This document shows positions 54,852 to 64,000 of a DNA stretch of 64,000 nucleotides, piece after piece. Location: contig OZ024830.1 of the NCBI GenBank assembly GCA_964016985.1, positions 14,204,295 to 14,268,294 of the forward strand, read 5' to 3'. Made by a program: the position numbers and the translations under genes. This DNA is from Anodontia alba (lineage: Eukaryota; Mollusca; Bivalvia; Lucinida; Lucinidae). The notes below the pieces were generated by a model that saw nothing but the letters and a program-made list of their open reading frames with translations, made no database searches and was not told the origin of the DNA. How positions within the stretch are numbered: position 1 is the first letter of the stretch; the number at the start of each line of letters is the position of its first letter.

Positions 54852-55026
54852 ATAGTTATTTCATGCCTGTTTGTGGAATAGTCCAAACTACTGCCCCTAG
54901 GTGCCGTGGACAGCTCAATGCACTATTGCCCGAGGCAGGAGGCCGAGAGCGTAGTGCCCGGAGCTGTCCACGGTATCGAGGGGCAGTAGTTTTGATTATT
55001 CCACCAAACCAACCATGAAATAACTG
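54852..55026. repeat. MITE with AGTTATTTCATG ends
   Basis: AGTTATTTCATGCC ... CATGAAATAACT with inner arms TACTGCCCCTAGGTGCCGTG / CACGGTATCGAGGGGCAGTA and GAGCTGTCCACGG. A relative at about 56097-56226 has TATTTCATGG and a perfect TGATGCACTATTGCAC hairpin but lacks the matching right end. Confidence 0.7.
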
Positions 55027-56096
55027 TTTTGTTACCCAACTATTGCTAAAACGTTATTGATTTAGCCAATAATCGTTGTCTTCATTGGTACGCGATGTCG
55101 GCGTGCTAACGTCTCCTCTTGACGTTTGAGTCATTTTCGTGAAAGTTGACGTCATCAAGCGTGGTATAGTCAAATCTATTGGCCAGTGTTTTAACTATAG
55201 GAATGAATTTAATTTTTGGGGGTTCTAATGATGTGTAAACCGGCGAATTACTCACAAACTGGATATAGCCCGAAGGGCTTTATGATAAAAGTTTGTGATT
55301 CACCGGAGTTTACACCTCGATAAAATCCACAAACAAAAATATATTTCATTCCTTATAATTCCAACTTCGTCATCAAAATAAACTTGTCATTAAAAATATT
55401 ACAAATGAACTCAGTGCCATATATTTAGTCAGTATTAAAATGATGTGCTTTATGCATAAAAAGGTTGTCTGCACATTGTGTTGACCATATTTTCCAACAA
55501 TGAACAATCTGTTGAAAACATTATATTTTAGATCACCCGCCACGCATACGTAGTGTTTTATTCGTCTAGGGCCGAGGATCTGACCCTCAATGTCCGCGAT
55601 CAAGCCCTACATGGAGTATACAAGTCAGCTGTGTATACTATGTCCAAACATCATGTGATCTGAAAATGGCGCCATCTAAAAATAATCCGTCCGTCTAAAA
55701 ATAAACTGAGTGACCCCAAATATAAAATCCGGAAAACCAGGCTGATGATGTCAATCCAACATTGCCGCTGATGATGTCAATCCAAGATTGCGGTGGCGCA
55801 TGCGCAATCCATGAGGCCAAACCGTCCCCTATACTACTTGTTGTTGAAACTATATCCCTGTCGAAACACCCACTTTTTTTTTAAAGATATCACAGAAACA
55901 TTAGCTTTTGGTCATCAAAATATTTCAAATGTTACCACAGCTGTTTATATTTTGAAATGGCGGAAGGCATATATTCCCCGGAGATTCCTGCTCTGGATTT
56001 TATTAAAGTGTAAAACCTTTGCGTCAACCAATCAAATTGCGTGAAATGTATACAAAGATGAGGTTGGAATTATAGTGGGATTAAACGGTATTGTGA

Positions 56097-56226
56097 ACAG
56101 TTATTTCATGGTTTCTTGGAGTATAGTCAAAACTATTGCCCCGAGGTGCTGTGTACGACCTGATGCACTATTGCACGAGTCCGAAGGCCGAGTGCAATAG
56201 TGCATCAGGTCGTCCACAGCACCGAA
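56097..56226. repeat. Foldback hairpin related to 54852-55026
   Basis: CCGAGGTGCTGTGTACGACC, then TGATGCACTATTGCACGAG, is mirrored by GAGTGCAATAGTGCATCAGG, then TCGTCCACAGCACC. Confidence 0.7.
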
Positions 56227-56239
56227 TCAATCTAAAACA

Positions 56240-56720
56240 GTGTATACCACAAACTCATTATATCACGGCTGTTTGGGTTAAAAGGATTAACCGTGTTCGT
56301 TAAACAACCTGTGTTACATCGAGAAAAAAATGTATAGACTATATAGAAAAATTACTATTTATGGTCATTTTTATTTAATCTATACAATTCGGGATCCATC
56401 TTAGAATCGTGTTATATCCAACACCATATTATGTCGAACCATGTTATAAAGAGTCTAATATGTAGATTAAACCAATTAACAGTTTTAAAAAGAAACACGT
56501 TTGCTGAGAACTAGTTTTGTTAAGACTCTTTATAACACGGTATCATGAACCGTGTTAGTTAAACAACAGTGTTATATTCAGATAACAGTGTAAAGACCAT
56601 ATAGAAAAAGGACTATTTATCTTTATTCTTCTATATAATTGTATACATGTTTTTAGATTCATTTTTGAACCGTGTTATATCAAGAACCGTGTTATAACAA
56701 ATACTGTTATAAAGAAATTT
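56240..56720. repeat. Two tandem units of an ACCGTGTTATA-type repeat
   Basis: CCGTGTTCGTTAAACAAC ... CATGTTATAAAGAGTCTAA and CCGTGTTAGTTAAACAAC ... TGTTATAAAGAAATTT are direct copies about 265 bp apart. Each carries GACTATATAGAAAAA-type and TGTATA...TTTTGAACCGTG text. Similar arms occur at 50105-50290. Confidence 0.6.
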
Positions 56721-57420
56721 ATTTATAAGGTCAAATTACAGTTTTTAAAGAAACATTTTGGCTGGTTTCTATCATCACTATTTCTAAAAATTGTATTTGG
56801 ATAAAAGCCATACCGACCGGCCAATACAACCGGCCAATAGTCAAAAATATTGACAAGCAGAACCAGTTTAAGCCAGTACAATAGCATAAGATAGCTAATT
56901 AGTTTGTGTATAGTAAGTTGGGTAATAAACAAAACTATTTGCCGTCTGATGACGCCATAAGCGCGAGGTTACCTTGACGTAGTTCTGGCGCGCATCAATT
57001 AAGCAATTAGCCGTCCAAGTAGACAAAACTATTTCATTTAGTAGTATATAGTAGGTTGGAAAATAAAAGTTTGATATTTGCAGATTATATGGATAGGTAC
57101 CGTTGCAAATATTGTAGCTGCGCATCTGTACCATATCAAAGGTTAAAAGTCCCCCATCCCTCCCTCTTTAGTGTAGCACCTTCAAGACCCACATGAAAAT
57201 GTGGTTTAAAAAATAAACCAGTCAATCTTATACATTTTATTCTAGCCCAGTCGATTTTATGAACATCTAAACCGTATTAAATAAGTCCTGATTCCTCAGT
57301 CATAGTCTGCATAACACTGCACTAGTTTATCAATGATTTTGCATCACTTTCTCAATAATAATAATAAAAAAAAGATGAACAAACAAAGACACCTCAGATA
57401 CTTGATTTATATTGAAAATA

Positions 57421-57934
57421 CAGTCGACTCTCGTTATCTCGAATTCCAAGGGACTATCTGAAATACTTCGAGATATCCGTACTTCGACATATCAGATTTG
57501 CAGAACTGAGGGAAAACTAATTCGACTAACCACTGAATTAGCAGGGATTTTCAGCAAGTACAGTTGACTCTCGTTATCTCGACCTCGCTTATCTCGAATA
57601 ACCGCTTATCTCGAAGTGAAAATCTGGTCCCTGCCTATACATGAAAACCTAACAACAGATGGAAAATATTGTAGAAAAGAGGAGAAATTGCTCCTAAGGA
57701 GCAATTTCTCCTCTTTTCCACAATATTTTCAATATATCTCTAACTTCAAAAGTCCAATTACCTATCAGTTTGTTAAATGTGGTTAATCAAATTATTTTTT
57801 TCCTCAATTCTGCAAACCTGATATGTCGAACTACGGATATCTCGAAGTATTTCAGAGAGTCCCTTGGAATTCGAGATAACGAGAGTCGACTGTATATTGA
57901 AAATACTTGCTGAAAATCCCTGCTAATTCAGTGC
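57421..57934. repeat. pogo-like MITE with an inverted partial copy and inverted flank
   Basis: A full MITE lies at 57561-57892 (CAGTTGACTCTCG ... GAGAGTCGACTG). Directly before it, 57421-57530 is the reverse complement of the MITE's own right third. After that, 57531-57560 (CACTGAATTAGCAGGGATTT, then TCAGCAAGTA) is the reverse complement of the flank at 57905-57934. The block is therefore an inverted duplication that includes non-transposon flank. Confidence 0.8.
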
Positions 57935-58359
57935 AAATACAGGAAAATATTTTATCTTTTGTTGGATAACCAGCTTTTTCAGATAACAGCTACTATGTTG
58001 TTACTTCTTTATTTTTAATCAAATGTTAGGTGAGGTACAGTGCATCATAGCCTAATGCAATACATCAAATAGCATAAACTGTAAATATTAAACGAATATA
58101 CAGAGCTGAAATGTTTTTGTCTCTGAAAAGCTACAGAACAATTGTTTTATATTCTTTACAACTAAATCAGTATGAAGAGTCATAAATACATATACATATT
58201 TTAGTTTAGCTTTGATTTTATTTGACGTTGAAATTTTCATCTCTTATGGTACCCTTGAAAATAAATACCAGAGTTTCAAACGAAACTGTAGCTCTACCGT
58301 ACTGTTATTATTTTTATTTTACAAAAAAGCAAGTGAAATGAAGAGGTTAATGTTACATG

Positions 58360-58475
58360 CAGGCAGGGCAGGGTTGGGTGGGGGTTGGGTGGGGTAGTGA
58401 AATGTGCGTCGGTAGGGTAGGGTTGGGTAAGGGTACGTAAAGGTAAGGGTAGGAATAGGTCAGGGTAGGTGAGAC
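58360..58475. repeat. GGGTTGGGT / GGGTAGG tract
   Basis: Repeats of GGGTTGGG, GGTAGGGTAGGGTTGGG and GGTAAGGGTA over about 110 bases, G-rich on the + strand. Not the animal telomere unit TTAGGG in register. Confidence 0.7.
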
Positions 58476-58739
58476 GCATCTAGCTGTTAGGTGTTGAGAG
58501 GAACCCAAATGAAGATATGAAGTTTCCATGAAAATTCCTCCACTGGTTTAAGAGGAGAAGGGAGAATGGGAAAATTAAATAAAATAAAAAATATCGATTC
58601 AAAAAAAAAAAAAAACGTAAAAAAGGAAACAAACATTGACAATAAAAAGATAATGAATAAATACAAAAAAGATGTGATTCAGAAAGAACTTGAATTCACG
58701 AAGTCAGGGTTTCAAAATAAGGTAAATTCCGCCCAAGAG

Positions 58740-60150
58740 ATACCTAAGATGACCGACGGCGGTCATGTTTGTCGACGTATTAAAACTGCACAACCAGGGG
58801 AACATCCTAGACAAGTTTCGAAAAAAAAAATCCGACAAGTGTTCTCAGAGGAGATGCTATAACGAGATTGTAAAAGTGTTAAATAAAGGGGTTTACGCGA
58901 AACCAAAGATTGCTGCCGTTCAGCCATATTGGTTGACGGACCGAAATTGTTTTCGGGGAGATGCATCTAGGGTTGAGAGGAATCCTTATGCAAAGTTTCG
59001 ACGAAATTCCACAACTAGTTACGGAGGAGATGCGATAATTGGAAAAATCCAAGAAAGCCGACGGTGGCCATGTTTGTCGACTGACCGAAACCACATTTGC
59101 AGGTGCACAACTATATGTAAACCACCAGGGCAACAGCCTAGACAAGTTTTAAAAAATCGACCAGTGGTCTCGAAGGGGATGTGTTAACGAGATTGCAATA
59201 CCGTGAAATGGGAGGGTGTACGAAAAATGGCCGATCGACGAACCGGAAACAAAATCACAAGTGCACAACTAGGCCATCAGGGAAACATTTTAAAACAAGG
59301 TTGGAAAAATTCCGAATTATGGAGTCGGAGGAGATGCGTTAACGAGAAAACGTTTACGGACGGATGAATGGACGGACGGACGGACGGACGGACGCCGGAC
59401 TCCCCCCCCCCCCCCCACACACACACCGCTCCTGTGTGATAAAAGAGAAAAAAATGAGACGGTTCTGAGAGGACTTGAACTCACGTCCCATATATGGTAA
59501 ATTCCACCTACGCTACGGAAGATAGCCGACGGCGGACATATTTGTCGATGGACCGGAACCAAAATCGACGCTGCACAACTATACCACCAAGGGAACATCC
59601 CAGACAAGTTTCGGAAAAAAATACTATCAGTGCTCTTGGAGTTGATGCGATAACGAGATTGCACCATGTTAAGTAAAGGGTCATACGCGAAATCAAACAT
59701 GGCTGCCGTTCGGCCATATTTGCCTCAGAGAGATGCATCTAGGTGTTGAGAGGGATCCGTATGCGAAGTTTCGACGAACTTCCTCCACTGGTTACGGAGG
59801 AGATGCGATAACGGGAAAATCCAAGCTGGCCAACAGCGGCCATATTTGTTGACGGACCGGAACCAAGATTGACGCTGCACAACTAGACCACCAGGGAAAC
59901 ATCCCAGACAAGTTTCGAAAAATTGCGTCCAGTGGTCTCGAGGAGATGCGAAAACGAGATTGCGTGAATCGGAGGGTGTACGCAAAATGGTCGACAGCGG
60001 CCACATTTGTCGACGAATCGGAACCAAAATCGCAAGTGCACACGAAGACCATCGGGGAAATATTTTAAAACAAGTTTCGAAAAATTCCGACTTATGGTCT
60101 CGGAGGAGATGCGATAACGAGAAAATGTTTACGGATGGATGGACGGACGG
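58740..60150. repeat. Tandem array of degenerate 140-300 bp units
   Basis: The words GGCCATATTTGTCGACGGAC, AACATCCCAGACAAGTTTCG and GGAGGAGATGCGATAACGAG recur about seven times. GGACGGACGG tracts close two sub-blocks (59356-59392 and 60130-60155), suggesting two copies of a larger element. ORFs here are repeat artefacts. Confidence 0.7.
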
Positions 60151-60869
60151 ACGGACAGTCGCCAGACTGAGAGCGGTGGCGACTAAAGGGAAAGGTCGTG
60201 ATTAAGAAGACCATTTTTTTTCAACATCATATTTCATACTACCGGTCGCGTTTTACGTATGATTTCTGATCCAGTTACGGCAAATGTGTTCCCGAAGCCG
60301 GTTTTTTCAGTCCTAGTACCATTATTACCCCTTTTCTTTCTTTCTTTTTGAAAATCATGGTCTTCTTAATCACTACCTATCCCCTTACTCGCCACCGCTG
60401 TCCTTACACGCTAGCCGTAAATAAAAAGCCTAGTTTGTGTGCAATGGCAAAAGGATGCTATATATATTCGCTTCACCTACACAGTTGCATGTTAAACCTT
60501 CATTGTAATGGCAATGTATTTAACCAGAGTTTGTAATCTGTCCAAGAAGTGGAGTTTTACGTACATGCCTATCTGTCGCCAAAGCGGCAAAATCTGACCA
60601 TCCTTGCATTGGGAGAAAAAGGATTTTTGTTCCGTATTCGCTTAAAGGACTACAATTCCGGTCTGATTATATGGGAGACTAAATAAGAGGTTGAATTACA
60701 TCGCACAATTTTCGATATCAGCGATCGTGCCAAAATTTCAGCCTTATTTCAACTGACACCCACCTTCAACGCTACCGAAACTGACTCTACGCAACATATC
60801 TCCTTATGATTTTTTTCACAACATGGTATTGCGGGTGTAGAGATAAGCAGCCGTGATCTTTACAACAGT

Positions 60870-61290
60870 CTGCATTTAGATTAATTGGAAGCCACGAGTT
60901 TGTCAGCAGGCCTCCGTTGACCAAAATAATCAGCTTTATTTCTTTAATTTATCAACAAGATGCATTTGGTAGGACTGAGAGCCGCGAGATTTGTCAGAAC
61001 GCCTTCCTTGATTACAATGTGTCGTGCTTCATTTACGCACCGTCTGCCTTTAGATTGATTGGAAGCCGTGAGATTTGTCAGCAGGCCTCTGTTGACCACA
61101 GTAATCGGCTCTAACCCTCAAGTTTTTATTGGTAAGCCTTTGGCAGGACTGAGAGCCAAGAGATTTGTCAGAAGGACCTCCTTGATCACAACAATAAGTT
61201 CTTGTACTTTGATTATTCAATTGTCTGCCTTTGGATTGGTTGGGAGCCCGGTGATTTATCAGCAGGTCTCTGTTGATCAAATAAATCGAC
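60870..61290. repeat. Tandem repeat with a unit of about 180 bp
   Basis: TTTAGATTGATTGGAAGCCG, then TTTGTCAGCAGGCCTC-GTTGAC, occurs near 60876, 61040 and 61228. The intervening half-unit, GGACTGAGAGCC-GAGATTTG, then TCAGAACGCC, is found near 60970, 61145 and 61325. Confidence 0.7.
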
Positions 61291-61763
61291 TGTAGTTCTC
61301 AAATTTTCATCGATATGCATTTGGTTGGACTGAGAACCGTGAGATGTCAGAACGCCTTCCTTCATTACCATTATAAAAGCGCTGCAAGCACTGCACTATG
61401 CCCCGCCACTGTACTTACATCTAGCATGTATCATAACTCAGTCATAAATAAAATTTGTTCTACATATTATCTTATGTTGCTATACAATTTTGCAAAGCAC
61501 CATGAAAATCTGTGAAACCGTTTTCAAGTTATAGAAAGGGCACAAATATATGACTCGGATCACTATTAACAATGTTCAAAAGTTAGCAACTCTAAACGCA
61601 GGTAATTCAAGTTATTGTTCTTATGTGCTGCACATTGTATCATGATGATATACATTTTAATAAAGTTTCAAGAAAATATCTCGGACAGTTTTCATGTTAC
61701 ATAAATATATTACAGAAATCACATTTTCAAAGTTCAAAGGGCAATAACTCCAAAGTAGGTTAA

Positions 61764-62127
61764 AGGCTCCATATTCCTCAAAAACAGACATTTTGTATCC
61801 AAAAAAGATTTTAAATATTGATATATGGTATTAATACAATCATAAAATGTGGCATTTGACAGCCTGTAAAATATAAGTTAGTCTCTCGTTCTTGAAATGA
61901 AATGATTTTTTTTATCGTATCTCTGAATTAATGTTGCCAACATTAATTCAAAGATATGATAAAAAAAAAAAGTCATTTCATTTTTTATCCAGTTCAAAAC
62001 CAAGAGACTAACGGAAATTTTACAAACCGTCAGATGCCAGATTTTATGATCGTATTAATACTATATATCAATTTATTAAAGCTTTCATTGATAAAAAATG
62101 TCTACTTTTTGAGGACTATGGAGCCTT
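61764..62127. repeat. 364-bp palindromic MITE
   Basis: GGCTCCATATTCCTCAAAAA ... TTTTTGAGGACTATGGAGCC. The centre is CATTAATTCA / TGAATTAATG on each side of TTGCCAA. Long arms pair over almost the whole length. Non-coding. Confidence 0.85.
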
Positions 62128-62404
62128 GAAGCAGAGTTAGGTCTTTTTTGTGTTCTGCAATTCAGAAAACTTATTAACCGTTATAAAAGAATTGGCTATA
62201 GCCTGGATATTATGCGGCAGACTGCATGCCTAGTTGTCAACACAATCATTGTTGATGGCTATGCTTCACTCTTTAATTGCACGACGGCGGTTCGGGCCTC
62301 AGACTCAATGACGGCCTCTTCGTAAAACTTTAACCAGTGGGTTGAGGCTTGAAGATATGTCTTTGGCTTGGCCCGCCGTGGTTCAACTATTGGTTTTCAT
62401 TTAC

Positions 62405-62905
62405 TCTGGCATACAGTAGAATTAGCCATGAGTACTCGTCTTTGTTTATTATAATGATTAATTTGATTTTTATGTTTTCGCTTTGATGCATTGACTGAGT
62501 TGGGAGCCTTTATGCGAGCCGAATTTTTATGTATTTCTATATTAAGAGTAGCATCGGGACCCAGGGTGAAGTTAGCTAGCTGTAAAGGTGCTTTAACCCC
62601 CCCCCCCCCCCACCGGTGGTTTGCTCTACCGACCGCTCTAAGGCGGTGGTCCTGGTGTTAGTCTTACTCTTTGTTGCTTTGTGGTTTATTCTACGAGGCG
62701 ATTTGTTGTATGTCTTTCCGTGTGTCATTTTGTTCTTGTGTTTTTCAATCCTTTTAGTATTGCGATTAACTCGCTTGGGGAAGAGAGAGCTAATCTTAGT
62801 GCTTTTTTTTACGGTTTGTGCTTGTTTAGATTTGTCGGTTTCCTCTTCCTCTTGGGGTCTGGGAAGGGCTGCGGTTTATGATTGTGGCACTCCCTGGACT
62901 TTTCT
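62405..62905 (+). repeat. Second copy of the 41695-42145 dispersed repeat
   Basis: TTGATGCATTGACTGAGTTG, GAGTAGCATCGGGACCCAGG, a poly-C run, TTACTCTTTGTTGCTTTGTG and TTAGTATTGCGATTAACTCG match the copy in intron 7 in the same order. The ORFs here are not called as genes. Confidence 0.7.
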
Positions 62906-63605
62906 CTTACCTTTTCTGCACCTTTCCTCATGATGCTTTCATCAAAATATCTGGAATGGTGTTCAAAATACAAAGCGGACACGAGTACATAGTAGAAATG
63001 GCAATTTTTAATAACTACTGTGTTCAAAGGGCCGCAAGTCCAAAAGCAGGTTAGCCAGAGTTATGTTTTTTGTGTTCTGCACCATGACTTAGGATGCTTT
63101 ACATTTTTGAGAAATTTCAAAATAATCTCTCAAATAGTTTTCAACTTACAGAGCGGACACGAGTACTCGTACATGGTAAAAACGGGTATGTTCCATGTTC
63201 AAAGGGCAATAACTCCAAAAAGAGCTAAATCAGAGTTACGGGTCATGTGTTCTGCGCGTCGTCTCATACCGCTGACAGAGGGTATAACATAATACCCTCG
63301 CCACTTTCTGTGGCGGGGCATAATAAGGTATTCTGCTCCATGTTGATTGATTGGAGGCCGGGAGGTTTATCAGCAGGACTTCTTGTTGGTATTTTTGATT
63401 TCCTAATCGACCCTTGTAACGTACATATTATTTTATATTTAATCCTCTCACCAAGACTGAGGTGGTTCTACTAGGTGCAGGCAAAATGTGGCTTTTTGTA
63501 CAATACATGACTTTTTACATCACATTTACGTTTCTATGTAATGAAGGCCCCACTGCTACTCTATTATATTTAAAGCGGAAACTTGAGTATGCACATAAGA
63601 ACATT

Positions 63606-63712
63606 CCCAGCAAGCATTCTACATAAATGTACAGCAGGCCGTTATCGGACCGTCAGGGGAGCTGACGGGCCGATAACGGCCCGCTGTACATTTATGTAGA
63701 ATGCTAGCTGGG
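63606..63712. repeat. 107-bp hairpin element
   Basis: CCCAGCAAGCATTCTACATA ... GTAGAATGCTAGCTGGG with CCGTTATCGGACCGTCAGGG arms. Almost perfect palindrome, young by its low divergence. Confidence 0.9.
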
Positions 63713-64000
63713 TTGTATGGGAACATTGTGTTTTTTTTTTTTTGTTTTTTTTGTTTTTTTGTTTTTTTTTTTTGTTTTGTTTTTTTAATTTCTCACTTAC
63801 AAGCCTGATTACATTTGGTTTTGTTATTTCTATCAATCAAATTGTTTTAATGTACATAATATTCAAATATTTCCCCTTTTCTCCAGATGCTTTTGTTATC
63901 TGATGTTTCAATAAATACAGATAGAAATGCCAAATCTGTAATTAAATTATACTCAAGAGCACAAAATATATTACGATAAAATAAAACAACCGTCAATACT

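Noticed and set aside
62616..62933. 105-codon ORF with hydrophobic stretches
   Set aside because: It lies inside a dispersed repeat whose other copy (41880-42145) does not keep the frame.

Overview
This window is animal genomic DNA, most likely from a mollusc and probably a bivalve. It is AT-rich, intron-rich and packed with short palindromic elements, tRNA-headed SINEs, a DIRS retrotransposon and the 'AGCTCACCTGAGC...' dispersed repeats common in bivalve assemblies. The exact species cannot be read from the sequence. A 200-base run of N (22039-22238) marks a scaffold gap.

One host gene is supported, on the + strand from 9329 to 52502. It encodes a secreted CRTAC1-like protein (cartilage acidic protein 1 family) and can be assembled from nine exons with canonical GT/AG sites and matching phases: 9329-9629, 16596-16856, 17552-17662, 19431-20335, 22275-22322, 22761-22853, 39356-39380, 42727-42797 and 52296-52502 (2022 nt, 673 aa). 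The first four exons give a signal peptide, FG-GAP/VCBS-type repeats with DxDxDG calcium loops and an ASPIC/UnbV domain, which is the vertebrate CRTAC1 core. There is no EGF domain. The last two exons instead encode a complete MIB/HERC2 domain with a Cys-rich tail. Reading through the exon-6 donor gives another ending at 22895 with a hydrophobic C-terminus that resembles a GPI-anchor or membrane signal. The gene may therefore have a membrane-tethered form and a MIB/HERC2-tailed form.

Layout. 1-9200: upstream DNA with MITEs, hairpin elements, a GATATC palindrome array and a 29-bp minisatellite, but no recognised gene. 9225-9248: two TATA-like boxes. 9329-22895: the compact first part of the gene. 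Intron 3 holds a miniature LTR retroelement (17744-18202) whose LTRs contain the 5S rRNA internal promoter, with a tRNA-Leu primer binding site and a polypurine tract; this matches the architecture of plant Cassandra TRIMs. 22854-39355: a 16.5-kb intron built from transposon-like units. These are a 2.5-kb long-TIR element, a 3.4-kb repeat carrying a LINE insertion, a 2-kb element with GGCAAAACGCC ends and a 3.4-kb element with GATATC-array TIRs. 39381-42726: another 'CACCTGAG' repeat containing two 107-bp hairpins. 42798-52295: a degenerate full-length DIRS element (43117-49625), SINEs and a MITE that ends 19 bp before the last exon. 52503-64000: flanking DNA with MITEs, tandem repeats and no recognised gene.

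The gene product is expected outside the cell or on its surface. The other elements act only as mobile DNA, and most are visibly decayed.
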